64,000 nt of DNA from Qipengyuania sphaerica (GTDB lineage: Bacteria; Pseudomonadota; Alphaproteobacteria; Sphingomonadales; Sphingomonadaceae): contig NZ_JAIGNR010000002.1 in assembly GCF_019711595.1 (NCBI RefSeq), positions 248,001 to 312,000 of the forward strand. Direction: 5' to 3'. Position 1 is the first letter of the stretch; every line of letters begins with the position of its first letter. The notes beneath the pieces are model-generated. The model saw only the letters and a program-made list of their open reading frames with translations. It was not told the DNA's origin and did no database searches. Below are positions 17,010-25,669 of the stretch, in pieces. Made by a program: the position numbers and the translations under genes.

Positions 17010-18272
17010 ATGGACCATTTCCAGCTCCGTGACGGCGTGCTCCACGCCGAAGACGTGCCGCTGCCGCGTGTTGCGGAAGAGGTGGGCACGCCCCTCTATG
17101 TCTATTCGCGCGCCACGCTGGTGCGCCATGCACGCGTGTTCCGCGATGCGCTGTCGGAATTGAAAGACCCGCACATCGCCTTCGCGGTGAAGTCCAATCC
17201 CAATCTCGCCGTGCTGCGGGTGCTGGCAAACGAAGGCTATGGCGCCGACGTTGTGTCGGGCGGCGAACTGACCCGCGCGCTGAAAGCCGGGATGAAGCCC
17301 GAGGACATCGTATTCTCCGGAGTGGGCAAGACCCATGCCGAGCTGCAGCATGGCATCGAGGCGGGCATCGGCCAGTTCAATATCGAGAGCGAGGAAGAGG
17401 GCTACGAGCTCGCCGCCATTGCGCGCCGCTTTGGTGTGAAAGCGGCCTGCGCGCTGCGGGTGAACCCCGATGTCGATGCGCGCACGCATGAAAAAATCTC
17501 CACCGGCAAGCGCGAGAACAAGTTCGGCGTCCCCCTCGACAGGGCTGCGGAAATCTACACGGGTCTTGCAAGCGAGGACGGCCTCGATATGCGCGGGATC
17601 GCAGTCCATATCGGGAGCCAGCTCGCCGACCTCGAACCGCTGGAGACCGCATTCGGCAAGGTCGGCGCTCTGATCGCCGAATTGCGCGAGGGCGGATGTA
17701 GCGTGACCCATGCCGATCTCGGCGGCGGTCTCGGCGTGCCTTACAAGGCCGGCGAGGAGCTTCCCGCCCCTGCCGAATACGGCAAGATGGTCGCCCGTGT
17801 GACGAAAGACTGGGACGTGCGGCTGATGTTCGAGCCGGGCCGGGTCATCGCGGGCAATGCGGGCGTGCTGCTGACGAAGGTCATCCGGGTGAAGCGCGGG
17901 ATCGAGCGGCCCTTCGTCGTGGTCGATGCGGCGATGAACGACCTCGCACGGCCCGCCATGTACGGGGCCTGGCACGATTTCGACGCGGTCGAGCCGACGG
18001 GCGAGAAAACGGTCGCCCATATCGTCGGGCCGATCTGCGAGACCGGCGACACCTTTGCGATGGACCGCGAATGCGATGTGCTGGGCGCAGGCGACCTCGC
18101 CGTTTTCCGGACCGCAGGGGCCTATGGCGCGACCATGGCCTCGAGCTACAATTCACGCGGTTTCGTGGCCGAAGTGCTGGTCGATGGCTACAAGTTCGCC
18201 GTGGTCGCAGATCGCATTGCGGCAGGTGCCATCATGGACGCCGAGCAGGTGCCCGACTGGCTTCAGGACTGA
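17010..18272 (+). CDS. lysA: Diaminopimelate decarboxylase
   Basis: A 420-residue PLP enzyme that converts meso-diaminopimelate to lysine. AFAVKSNPN carries the PLP lysine (K61). The barrel includes HIGSQLADLEPL and DLGGGLGVPYKAGEE. The C-terminal domain has VVDAAMNDLARPAMYGAWH and GPICETGDTFA, the last containing the catalytic cysteine-glutamate pair of the partner subunit. I chose the ATG giving MDHFQLRDGVLHAEDVPL; a TTG six codons upstream is possible. The stop overlaps the next ATG (TGATG). The LptM-like gene upstream recalls the lppL-lysA order of pseudomonads. Confidence 0.96.
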   Translation: MDHFQLRDGVLHAEDVPLPRVAEEVGTPLYVYSRATLVRHARVFRDALSELKDPHIAFAVKSNPNLAVLRVLANEGYGADVVSGGELTRALKAGMKPEDIVFSGVGKTHAELQHGIEAGIGQFNIESEEEGYELAAIARRFGVKAACALRVNPDVDARTHEKISTGKRENKFGVPLDRAAEIYTGLASEDGLDMRGIAVHIGSQLADLEPLETAFGKVGALIAELREGGCSVTHADLGGGLGVPYKAGEELPAPAEYGKMVARVTKDWDVRLMFEPGRVIAGNAGVLLTKVIRVKRGIERPFVVVDAAMNDLARPAMYGAWHDFDAVEPTGEKTVAHIVGPICETGDTFAMDRECDVLGAGDLAVFRTAGAYGATMASSYNSRGFVAEVLVDGYKFAVVADRIAAGAIMDAEQVPDWLQD

Positions 18273-19045
18273 TGCACTCCCTCCCCCTCTTCCATCGCAT
18301 TGCCGGATGCCGCGTGGTGGTGGTCGGGGATGGCGACATGGCCGAGGCGAAGAAGAGACTTGTCGATCGGGCCGGCGGCATTCCCTGCGGCGAGACGGAA
18401 GCGCACCATGCTGCACTTGCCTTCGTGGCAATGGAGGACGAGCGGCGGGCAGAGGCGGCGGCCTTGCGGCTGAAGCGCGCCGGGTTGCTGGTCAATGTCG
18501 CGGACAGACCGGACCTGTGCGATTTCACTCTGCCGAGCGTGCTCGACCGCGAGCCTGTGCTGGTCGCCGTCAGCACGGGCGGAGCGTCTGCGGGCCTGGC
18601 CAAGCATCTACGTCTGCGGCTGGAGGCCTTCCTACCGCAAAGCCTTGGCGCTCTGGCAAGCAAATTGTCCGAGGCAAGGGAGCGGATGCGCGAGAAATGG
18701 AGTGATGCCGGCGACAGGCGCAAGGCCATCGACAAGGCCCTTTGCGAAGGCGGCCAGCTCGATCCGCTCGATCCGGCATCCAACACACGGGTGGAAGCAT
18801 GGCTCGAGCAGGACCAGTCCGCCGATAGCGGGCCGACCATCCACGAATTCCATCTTGCGAGCGACGATCCGGACGATTTGACCATCCGGCAGGCCCGCCT
18901 GCTCGGAATCGCGGACGCAATATTGCATGACCCCGCGATTTCCGAGGCAGTGCTGATCCGCGCACGCGCCGATGCCGCGCGTCACGAATTGCCGCACCGG
19001 CCCCCTACAGCGGGGGTTACTGTCATCCTTCGCCGGGCCGATTAG
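18272..19045 (+). CDS. Precorrin-2 dehydrogenase / sirohydrochlorin ferrochelatase (CysG N-terminal type)
   Basis: A 257-residue Met8/CysG-N-like protein. The NAD-binding strand CRVVVVGDGDMAEAKKRL is near the N-terminus, then VNVADRPDLCDFTLPSVLDR and VAVSTGGASAGLAKHLRLRL, the family dimerisation and active-site region. It should oxidise precorrin-2 and insert iron to make sirohaem. The methyltransferase half of CysG is encoded separately at 28.8 kb next to cysI, so sirohaem synthesis is split across two loci. The C-terminal 100 residues have no clear match to the short Met8 proteins. Its stop overlaps the convergent regulator gene by four bases. Confidence 0.85.
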   Translation: MHSLPLFHRIAGCRVVVVGDGDMAEAKKRLVDRAGGIPCGETEAHHAALAFVAMEDERRAEAAALRLKRAGLLVNVADRPDLCDFTLPSVLDREPVLVAVSTGGASAGLAKHLRLRLEAFLPQSLGALASKLSEARERMREKWSDAGDRRKAIDKALCEGGQLDPLDPASNTRVEAWLEQDQSADSGPTIHEFHLASDDPDDLTIRQARLLGIADAILHDPAISEAVLIRARADAARHELPHRPPTAGVTVILRRAD

Positions 19046-20031
19046 GCCACGGCCAGCTCGCTGTTTTCACCGATCCCGATAGCCTCGAAATAACGGGCCA
19101 TGAGGTCCGCCGTCGCATCCGCCAGCGCGATATGCGCGCGGCGGCGATCATGCGGATCGGGAATGCGCACCAACAGGTCTGCATCCACCATCTGGCTGAT
19201 CCAGCGCAGCGCCGTTGTCGCCGGCACTCCGGCTGCGATACAGAGCGAGGTGACACATACCTGCCTGCGTTCCGACCGCGAGGCGGCAAGATCAAGCAGG
19301 ATATCCCAGGCCGGGTCGGCAAAAAGCTCGCCGTCGAAGAAGTGTGCGCGCATCTGTCGCTGGCGGATCAGTTGGCGGATCATCGCCGCTGCAGGCAGGC
19401 GCGGCGCTGGAGTGGCGGAAACGACCAGATAGTCTTCACCCTGCGCGCGCCAGCCGTGCCCGGGAGCTTCGAGCCGGAATGCGCCGCCGCCTTCCATTTG
19501 GCCGGGGGCGATACCGCCGGACAAGCCTTCCAGCCGCTGTGCGATGCTGCCCACCTGCTCGGTCAGCCGCAGCAGCATCAACCGGTCCTCTTCCGCCAGC
19601 TCTCGCAGGCGCGGGTTAGGTACGTGAGCAAGCACCCGCCCGATCGCGACGATACGATCCGCGCGGCCCGGATCGACGAGAATCTGCGCGCCCGACATGG
19701 CAAAACAGCCGAACACGGCGTCGAGCGCATCCATCGTGGTGGAAACCACAAGCTGCGCCCCCGACTTGCCAGCCCGCAAGTCGAGCCGCGACAACAATGC
19801 CATCGCTTCTCCGCTTGCCTCCCCGCAATCGACCAGCACCAGGTCGCCCAGCGGCGCGCTGGCCCCGCTGGCGAATTCATCGAGCCCGCAACATTCACGC
19901 ACGCTGAAGCCGGCCGCCTCCGCATCCGCTTGCATCTGTACGCGCATCGCATCCCGGTCGGCGAGAATGGTCACTGAAAGCTGGCATCCGGCGCCATCGA
20001 AAACGGGTTCGTAAGTGAAATCGGCCTGCAT
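19042..20031 (-). CDS. Pseudo-receiver plus winged-helix (MarR-like) regulator
   Basis: A 329-residue protein. The N-terminal part (about 20-140) alternates beta strands and helices like a response-regulator receiver (LSVTILADRDAM, LGDLVLVDCGEAS, GAQLVVSTTMDALD) but lacks a clear acidic pocket and the expected lysine. The C-terminal part is a MarR-type winged helix: CVTSLCIAAGVPATTALRWI as recognition helix and IPDPHDRRRAHIALAD as wing. It should bind DNA in a phosphorylation-independent way. The start is the ATG preceded by GGAG; an ATG at 20046 adds five residues. A LexA-like box lies at 20059-20073. It is divergent from obgE. Confidence 0.75.
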   Translation of the reverse strand: MQADFTYEPVFDGAGCQLSVTILADRDAMRVQMQADAEAAGFSVRECCGLDEFASGASAPLGDLVLVDCGEASGEAMALLSRLDLRAGKSGAQLVVSTTMDALDAVFGCFAMSGAQILVDPGRADRIVAIGRVLAHVPNPRLRELAEEDRLMLLRLTEQVGSIAQRLEGLSGGIAPGQMEGGGAFRLEAPGHGWRAQGEDYLVVSATPAPRLPAAAMIRQLIRQRQMRAHFFDGELFADPAWDILLDLAASRSERRQVCVTSLCIAAGVPATTALRWISQMVDADLLVRIPDPHDRRRAHIALADATADLMARYFEAIGIGENSELAVA

Positions 20032-20058
20032 CGATTCGGACTCCATCCTTATAGGCTG

Positions 20059-20073
20059 GAACAATTTGAGAAC
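20059..20073 (-). promoter_or_regulatory. Possible LexA box upstream of the winged-helix regulator
   Basis: GAAC-AATTTGA-GAAC on the plus strand fits the alphaproteobacterial direct-repeat LexA site. It ends 28 bases from the regulator ATG used here (13 bases from the alternative ATG at 20046) and is about 100 bases from divergent obgE. The same motif occurs in the same position in front of rmuC in this window, which adds some weight. Chance occurrence cannot be excluded. Confidence 0.5.
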
Positions 20074-20176
20074 AAATACGGATCGTGTCAAGAATTCGGT
20101 GTTTACCAATGCTCCGCGGCACCACTGCAGCGCCGGGCGCTCGCCAACCTTGCGAAAAGCGACTAGGGGCCGGGGC

Positions 20177-21232
20177 ATGCATTTTCTCGACCAGGCCAAA
20201 ATCTATCTCAAATCCGGCGCGGGCGGCCCCGGCGCCGTCAGCTTCCGGCGCGAGAAGTATATCGAATATGGCGGCCCCGACGGCGGCAACGGCGGCAAGG
20301 GCGGCGATATCGTGTTCCGCGCGGTGCAAGGCCTCAATACGCTGATCGACTTTCGCTATGCGCAGCATTTCAAGGCGCAGCGCGGCGGCCACGGCATGGG
20401 CAAGGACCGCACCGGCGCGGGCGCGCCCGACCTCATCATCGATGTGCCGGTGGGCACGCAGATCCTGTCGGAAGACAAGGAAGAGGTGCTCGCCGATTTC
20501 ACCGAGGTGGGCCAGGAAGTCGTCTTCCTCGAAGGTGGCATGGGCGGCCGCGGAAACGCCAGCTACAAGAGCAGCACCAACCGCGCCCCGCGCCAGCACC
20601 AGCCGGGCATCCCGGGCGAGGAAATGTGGGTCTGGCTGCGGCTGAAGCTGCTTGCCGATGTCGGCCTGCTCGGCCTGCCCAATGCGGGCAAGAGCACCTT
20701 CATCAACCAGGTCACCAATACCAAGGCCAAGGTCGGCGCCTACGCCTTCACCACGCTGGTGCCCAAGCTCGGCGTGGTGCGGCACAAGAACCGCGAATTC
20801 GTGCTCGCCGACATCCCCGGCCTGATCGAGGGCGCGGCTGAAGGTGCCGGCATCGGCGACCGTTTCCTCGGCCATATCGAGCGCTGCCGCGTGCTGATCC
20901 ACCTGATCGATATCGCCGGACAGGACCCTGCCGACGCCTACCGGACCGTCAATGCCGAGCTCGAAGCTTACGGCGCGGGCCTGTCGGACAAGCCGCAGCT
21001 CGTTGCGCTGAACAAGCTAGACCTTGCCGACGAGGAGCTGGGCGCGGCCTTCGCGGACGAATTGCTGGCCGCAGGTGCGGAAAAAGTGTTCAACGTTTCC
21101 GGCGCAACCGGCGAAGGGGTCGAGGAACTGCTCGACGCCATCCTGTCCTACCTGCCCGACCGGACCAGCTCGGAAACCCGGGCCGAGGAAGTCGAAGACG
21201 AGGGCGAAGAGCCCGACTGGTCGCCCATCTGA
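20177..21232 (+). CDS. obgE: GTPase Obg (CgtA/ObgE)
   Basis: A 351-residue Obg GTPase, a 50S ribosome assembly and stringent-response factor. The glycine-rich Obg fold fills residues 1-160 (SGAGGPGAVSFRREKY, GGPDGGNGGKGGDI, GGMGGRGNASYKSS). The G domain follows, with GLPNAGKSTFIN (G1, about 166-177), DIPGLIEGAAEGAGIG (G3) and LNKLDLADE (G4). The C-terminus is short and acidic, without the extra domain of Bacillus Obg. The start is placed at MHFLDQAKIYLKS. It is followed after five bases by proB. The promoter region is shared with the divergent regulator. Confidence 0.96.
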   Translation: MHFLDQAKIYLKSGAGGPGAVSFRREKYIEYGGPDGGNGGKGGDIVFRAVQGLNTLIDFRYAQHFKAQRGGHGMGKDRTGAGAPDLIIDVPVGTQILSEDKEEVLADFTEVGQEVVFLEGGMGGRGNASYKSSTNRAPRQHQPGIPGEEMWVWLRLKLLADVGLLGLPNAGKSTFINQVTNTKAKVGAYAFTTLVPKLGVVRHKNREFVLADIPGLIEGAAEGAGIGDRFLGHIERCRVLIHLIDIAGQDPADAYRTVNAELEAYGAGLSDKPQLVALNKLDLADEELGAAFADELLAAGAEKVFNVSGATGEGVEELLDAILSYLPDRTSSETRAEEVEDEGEEPDWSPI

Positions 21233-21237
21233 CGGCT

Positions 21238-22359
21238 ATGGCGGTCACCACGCTTCCCGATCTGGCGAAAGCCAGGCGCCTCGTGATCAAGGTCGGTTCG
21301 GCGCTGCTGATCGAACAGGGCAAGCCGCGTGCGAAATGGCTGGCGACGCTGGCAAAGGAAATCGCAGGGCTGAGTAAGGGCGGGACGCAGGTTATCGTCG
21401 TGTCCTCGGGCGCGATTGCCCTGGGAGCTGCGAAGCTGGGTCTGGCCAAGGGCGGGCGCGGCAGCCTCGCCGATGCGCAGGCGGCAGCCTCCGTGGGTCA
21501 GGTCGAACTGGCGCGGCTGTGGTCCGATACGCTTGGCAAGCATGGGCTTATCGCGGCGCAGATGCTGGTGACGCTGGACGATCTGGAAGACCGCCGACGC
21601 TATCTCAATGCCTCCGCCACGCTCGAACGGCTGATCGAAGCCGGCGCAGTGCCGGTTGTCAACGAGAACGACAGCGTGGCGACCGAAGAAATCCGCTTCG
21701 GCGATAACGACAGGCTCGCCGCGCGAGTGGCGCAGGCGGCTCAAGCCGAAGGCGTGCTGCTGCTGTCCGATGTCGACGGCCTCTACGACCGCAACCCGAA
21801 GGAAGACGGCGCAGCATTTGTCGAGAGGGTCGAAGGCGTAACGCCCGAAATCATCGCCATGGCGACGGGCGATTCCACCTCGGGTCTCGGCTCGGGCGGC
21901 ATGCTCGCCAAGCTGCAGGCCGCACGGATTGCCGAAAGGGCGGGAATTGCGCTCGCCATCATCAACGGGACACACAATGACCCGATCTCGCGCGCGCTCG
22001 ATGCTAATCGCGGAACGCTGTTCCTGCCGCAGGGCGACGAGAGCGCGCGCAAGGCGTGGCTCTCGGGCAGGCTGGCTCCGGCCGGCGTGTTGACCGTGGA
22101 CGAAGGCTGCACAAGGGCGCTCGCCAATGGCGCCAGCGTGCTTGCCGCCGGCCTTACCGAAGTCGAAGGCGATTTCCGCCGTGGCGATCTCGTCGCGATC
22201 TTCGGCGCGAAGGGAGAGCGGCTGGGTCAGGGCCTCGTCGAATATACCGCCGAGGAATGCCGCGCGATTCTGGGACTGCGCGAGGAACAGCAGGCCGAAA
22301 AGCTCGGCTATGCGCCGCGCGCCGCCGTCGTCCACCGCGACCACATGGTGCGCGCGTGA
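21238..22359 (+). CDS. proB: Glutamate 5-kinase
   Basis: A 373-residue ProB that phosphorylates glutamate in the first step of proline synthesis. The amino-acid-kinase fold begins RRLVIKVGSALLIEQGK-like (RLVIKVGSALLI at 18-29) and contains VVSSGAIALGA, VNENDSVATEEIRFGDND and LLSDVDGLYDRNP. The C-terminal PUA domain spans about 280-360 (GVLTVDEGCTRALANGAS, FRRGDLVAIFG). Feedback inhibition by proline is the family norm. It follows obgE by five bases, and its TGA overlaps the GTG start of the next gene (GTGA). proA is not in the window. Confidence 0.96.
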   Translation: MAVTTLPDLAKARRLVIKVGSALLIEQGKPRAKWLATLAKEIAGLSKGGTQVIVVSSGAIALGAAKLGLAKGGRGSLADAQAAASVGQVELARLWSDTLGKHGLIAAQMLVTLDDLEDRRRYLNASATLERLIEAGAVPVVNENDSVATEEIRFGDNDRLAARVAQAAQAEGVLLLSDVDGLYDRNPKEDGAAFVERVEGVTPEIIAMATGDSTSGLGSGGMLAKLQAARIAERAGIALAIINGTHNDPISRALDANRGTLFLPQGDESARKAWLSGRLAPAGVLTVDEGCTRALANGASVLAAGLTEVEGDFRRGDLVAIFGAKGERLGQGLVEYTAEECRAILGLREEQQAEKLGYAPRAAVVHRDHMVRA

Positions 22360-23261
22360 TTATCGCCCTTACCGGGGCGACAGGCTTCGTCGGGCAGGCC
22401 GTCCTCGATGCGGCGGCGCGGCAGGGCATCGCGGTGCGCGCGCTCACCCGCCGCGCGCAGGAGCCGCGCGAGGGTGTGACCTGGATCGAGGGCAGTCTCG
22501 CCGATTACAGCTCGCTGGTGCGCTTGGTCGAGGGAGCCGACAGCGTGGTGCACGTCGCCGGCCTCACGAACACTCCTGACCCGCAGGAATTCGACAAGGC
22601 CAATGTCGAAGGCACGACCGCGCTGATCGACGCTGCGCGCACGAGCAATGTCCTGCGCTTCGTCTTCACCTCTTCGCTCTCGGCGCGCGAGCCTTCGCTC
22701 TCGCTCTACGGGGCGTCGAAGGCCAAGGCGGAAGGCTATGTCGAGACCAGCGGCCTCGACTGGACCATCGTGCGCCCACCCGCCGTCTATGGCCCGCGCG
22801 ACACGGACATGTTCGACCTCTTCCGCGCGGCAAAATACGGTGTCGTGCCCGTGCCGCCCAAGGGCCACACCTCGATTATCCATGTCGACGACCTTGCCGA
22901 ATGCCTGCTCGCCCTCGCCCCACCGGGCACGGCTAGCGGTGCAACGCTCGAACCCGATGACGGGCAAGCGGGCGGTTACGAACACGCAGAGATGGCAAAG
23001 CTGATCGGCAAGGCCGTGGGCAGGAAGGTCATCGCGCCGCACCTCCCCGCAACCGTCCTCATGATCGCCGCCCGGGGCGACCGCCTCATCCGCCGCGACA
23101 AGGCCAAGCTCACCCCCGACCGCGTGGGCTACATGGTCCACCCCGACTGGGTCTGCCGCCCGGAGCGCGCCGTACCCGCCGAAATCTGGCAGCCGCGCAT
23201 CTCCGGCGAGCAAGGCTTCGCCGCCACCGCCCGCTGGTACGAACGCGAGGGCTGGCTCTGA
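22356..23261 (+). CDS. Extended-SDR family NAD(P)-dependent epimerase/oxidoreductase
   Basis: A 301-residue protein starting with GTG inside the proB stop. The glycine motif LTGATGFVGQAV binds the dinucleotide. DSVVHVAGLTNTPDP, FVFTSSLSAR and LYGASKAKAEGY (with the active-site YxxxK) are classic extended-SDR elements. VRPPAVYGPRDTDMF is the substrate-domain signature. The closest general type is the NDUFA9-like or sugar-epimerase group; the substrate is unknown. Being third in the obgE-proB string suggests co-expression but not a role in proline synthesis. Confidence 0.85.
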   Translation: MIIALTGATGFVGQAVLDAAARQGIAVRALTRRAQEPREGVTWIEGSLADYSSLVRLVEGADSVVHVAGLTNTPDPQEFDKANVEGTTALIDAARTSNVLRFVFTSSLSAREPSLSLYGASKAKAEGYVETSGLDWTIVRPPAVYGPRDTDMFDLFRAAKYGVVPVPPKGHTSIIHVDDLAECLLALAPPGTASGATLEPDDGQAGGYEHAEMAKLIGKAVGRKVIAPHLPATVLMIAARGDRLIRRDKAKLTPDRVGYMVHPDWVCRPERAVPAEIWQPRISGEQGFAATARWYEREGWL

Positions 23262-23289
23262 TCCGCGGCATGCGATAGGCTCCCCCGCA

Positions 23290-23937
23290 ATGGACTTCAT
23301 GAAGATCATCAAGTCGCTGGAGCTTTTGCTCTACGAATTGATGGTCTGGCTGGTCTTCTATCCGCTGACTCTCTTCAAAAGCATTTTCCATCCGCTCCGC
23401 CTGATGGACTATGCCGACGACGAGCTCGATGACGAGGATGACGACCGCTATTCGGACACGCTGAGCCCGCCGATCTTCCTGGCTATCACCCTCGGCCTCA
23501 TCCACCTCGTCGAACTGACTGCGAACTGGAATATCCAGACCGAGGGATTTCTCGCCGACGACCGGAACCTCATCGCGTTCAGGATGGTGGCGTTTTCGCT
23601 CTTCCCGCTGATGTTTTCGCTGAGATTGCTCCGCTCGCGCAAAATCGCGCTCGACCGCAAGACCTTGCGAGAGCCGTTTTACGCCCAGTGCTTCATCGCC
23701 GCGCCATTCGCCATCGGGATTAACACGGGCACGCTCGGTGTGGCGGGCGGTGCCGGCATCGGCGTGGGGTTTGGCCTCATCTTGGCGACACTGGCCTGGT
23801 ACGTGGCTGTCCAGAGCCTTTGGTTCCGCGCCAATCTCCAAACGGGCTGGGTCCGCTCCTTCGGCAAGGCCCTGCGGGGCTTTTTCGAAGCGCTGATCAT
23901 CGTGATCGTGCTCGGGGTCGTCATCAATGCCGTGTGA
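23290..23937 (+). CDS. Hypothetical integral membrane protein, 215 aa
   Basis: The N-terminus forms an amphipathic or hydrophobic segment (LLLYELMVWLVFYPLTLF). A very acidic loop follows (YADDELDDEDDDRYSD), and then about four membrane helices: IFLAITLGLIHLVELT, MVAFSLFPLMFSLRLL, FIAAPFAIGINTGTLGVAGG and ALIIVIVLGVVINAV. It resembles the permease-like hypothetical proteins common in sphingomonads. I recognise no functional motif. It lies 28 bases after the SDR gene on the same strand, so it may be the last gene of that transcript. Confidence 0.8.
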   Translation: MDFMKIIKSLELLLYELMVWLVFYPLTLFKSIFHPLRLMDYADDELDDEDDDRYSDTLSPPIFLAITLGLIHLVELTANWNIQTEGFLADDRNLIAFRMVAFSLFPLMFSLRLLRSRKIALDRKTLREPFYAQCFIAAPFAIGINTGTLGVAGGAGIGVGFGLILATLAWYVAVQSLWFRANLQTGWVRSFGKALRGFFEALIIVIVLGVVINAV

Positions 23938-23992
23938 AGCGTCTTGTACCAGCTCGATTGCGAGCCTTCCTCCCGCATTGTAAAGCGCTGGC

Positions 23993-25084
23993 ATGACGAC
24001 GGTTTCCGCCCCTCCCCAGATCGGCGATTACGCCCCCTGGTTCCATGCCAAGGCGCTCGACGGTTCGGACCGTTATGCCTTCCATTCGGTCGGCGGGCGC
24101 CATGTGATGATGCTGTTCCACGGTACGGCGAGCCAGCCGATGGCCCAGGCGGCGCTCAAGGTAATACAGAAGCATCGCGCCCTGTTCGACGATGACAATG
24201 CGGTTTTTTTCGGCGTCACGGTCGATCCCAATGATGTCGCGCAAAAGCGCATCGCACAGGACTTGCCCGGGATCCGCCATTTCCTCGACTACGACCGTGC
24301 CGTTAGCCGAACCTATGGCGCGGTGCATGAGGACCAGCGCTACGAACCATTCTGGATGCTGATGGACCGCGAACTTCGCGTGGTCGGCAAGTGGCCGATC
24401 GCGCAGGGGGAAGAGGCGATCGCGGAACTCCAGCGCAGGGTCGCCGCGACGTCGGACGGTTGGGCACCGGTCCTGACTGTCCCGGGCGTGTTCGACGAAA
24501 AGCTCTGCCAGCACCTCATTTCTCTGTACGAGCAGGATGGCGGCACGGCATCGGGCTTCATGCGCGACGTGAACGGGAAGACCACCCATATCCTCGATGA
24601 TGGGTTCAAGCAGCGCCGCGACACGACGATAGAGGACCCCAAGCTGATCCAGCACCTGTCGCAGCGCATCGCCCGCCGGATCGCCCCTGCCATCGAGCGC
24701 GCCTTCCATTTCAAGCCGACGCGGATCGAGCGTCATATCGTTGCCTGCTATGAAGCGGGCAAGGGCCACTTCCGTCCCCACCGCGACAACACCACCTTCG
24801 GCACAGCGCACCGCCGTTTTGCCGTGACGATCAACCTCAATGCCGAAGAATATGATGGGGGCGACCTGCGCTTCCCCGAATTCGGCGGCCGCACCTACCG
24901 CGCGCCGACCGGCGGGGCGGTGGTGTTTTCCTGCTCGCTATTGCACGAGGCGACGCCCGTGACCAAAGGCAAGCGATATGCCTTCCTGCCCTTCCTCTAT
25001 GACGAGGAAGCGAAGAAAATTCGCGAGGCAAACCTGCACAAGCTGGCGGCGCAGTCCGAGGCGGCAGCGGCGGAGAGCGGCTGA
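23993..25084 (+). CDS. Redoxin-like domain fused to a 2-oxoglutarate/Fe(II) prolyl-hydroxylase-type oxygenase
   Basis: A 363-residue two-domain protein. Residues 1-150 follow the AhpC/TSA pattern (PQIGDYAPWFHAKAL, then VFFGVTVDPNDVAQKRI, FLDYDRAVSRTYGAV). The loop where the peroxidatic cysteine should be reads LFHGTASQPMAQ and has no cysteine. Residues 165-350 form a P4H-like 2OG-Fe(II) oxygenase: HFRPHRDNT gives the HxD pair near residue 263, SLLHEATPVTKGKRYAF gives the second histidine near 317 and the basic residue that binds 2-oxoglutarate. It probably hydroxylates a protein or small molecule. The first domain is likely structural or a binding module. Confidence 0.85.
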   Translation: MTTVSAPPQIGDYAPWFHAKALDGSDRYAFHSVGGRHVMMLFHGTASQPMAQAALKVIQKHRALFDDDNAVFFGVTVDPNDVAQKRIAQDLPGIRHFLDYDRAVSRTYGAVHEDQRYEPFWMLMDRELRVVGKWPIAQGEEAIAELQRRVAATSDGWAPVLTVPGVFDEKLCQHLISLYEQDGGTASGFMRDVNGKTTHILDDGFKQRRDTTIEDPKLIQHLSQRIARRIAPAIERAFHFKPTRIERHIVACYEAGKGHFRPHRDNTTFGTAHRRFAVTINLNAEEYDGGDLRFPEFGGRTYRAPTGGAVVFSCSLLHEATPVTKGKRYAFLPFLYDEEAKKIREANLHKLAAQSEAAAAESG

Positions 25085-25194
25085 AACCGCGCATTTGCCA
25101 AAACTCCAGTTACGCCTAGGGTCGGGTACTGGGGTCGCGATTCGCGGGCGGTAACATCCGCCCATCACCGAGAGTCGCGTAGGGAGTTTAGATA

Positions 25195-25614
25195 ATGAGG
25201 AATTTGATACTGGCCGCCAGCGCACTGGCCCTGGCCTCCTGTTCGGGTGCCGAGGAGGCCGACGTCGCCGAAGAGGCAGATGTCACTGCGCCCGAAGAGG
25301 CCGTTCCCATGGCACTGGATGGCAAGCCCGCAGTGGGAATGTACAAGGTCACATCCGCCGACGGTGACGTCTGGATGTATGAGGTGAAAGAGGACGGCAC
25401 CTACGAATCGAAGATGGACGGAGAGGTCATCCAGGCCGGCGTCTGGGACCAGCCGTCACCGGATCAGTATTGCTCCAAAGCCGACGAGCAATACATCAGC
25501 GAAACGGTCGATGGCGAGCGTGGGTGCAGCACCGAAAGCTATAATGACGACGGCGTCTGGATTTCGACCGATGAAGATGGCGAAACAGTAACCGTGGAAC
25601 GCGTCGAAAGCTGA
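25195..25614 (+). CDS. Small acidic lipoprotein, 139 aa
   Basis: MRNLILAASALALASC is a short lipoprotein signal with cysteine 16, preceded by a good AGGGAG Shine-Dalgarno. The mature N-terminus is Ala/Glu/Asp-rich with an imperfect repeat (EEADVAEEADV). The remainder looks like a small beta-rich domain (GMYKVTSADGDVWMYEV, YESKMDGEVIQAGVW, CSTESYNDDGVWIST) with two cysteines that could pair in the periplasm. The family is unknown to me. It is a single gene followed by a convergent hairpin terminator at 25633-25661. Confidence 0.78.
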   Translation: MRNLILAASALALASCSGAEEADVAEEADVTAPEEAVPMALDGKPAVGMYKVTSADGDVWMYEVKEDGTYESKMDGEVIQAGVWDQPSPDQYCSKADEQYISETVDGERGCSTESYNDDGVWISTDEDGETVTVERVES

Positions 25615-25632
25615 CCGCGAAAAACAGGAAGG

Positions 25633-25661
25633 AGGCACCGGTGGAAGTTCTGCCGGTGCCT
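25633..25661 (-). terminator. Hairpin terminator of the cysH operon
   Basis: AGGCACCGG and CCGGTGCCT form a perfect 9-bp stem with an 11-base loop between the convergent lipoprotein and cysH genes. On the minus strand the stem is followed within a few bases by a run of five T (A-run at about 25620-25624 on plus), so it is best oriented to end cysH transcripts. It may also slow transcription from the other side. Confidence 0.75.
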
Positions 25662-25669
25662 TCCAGCGC

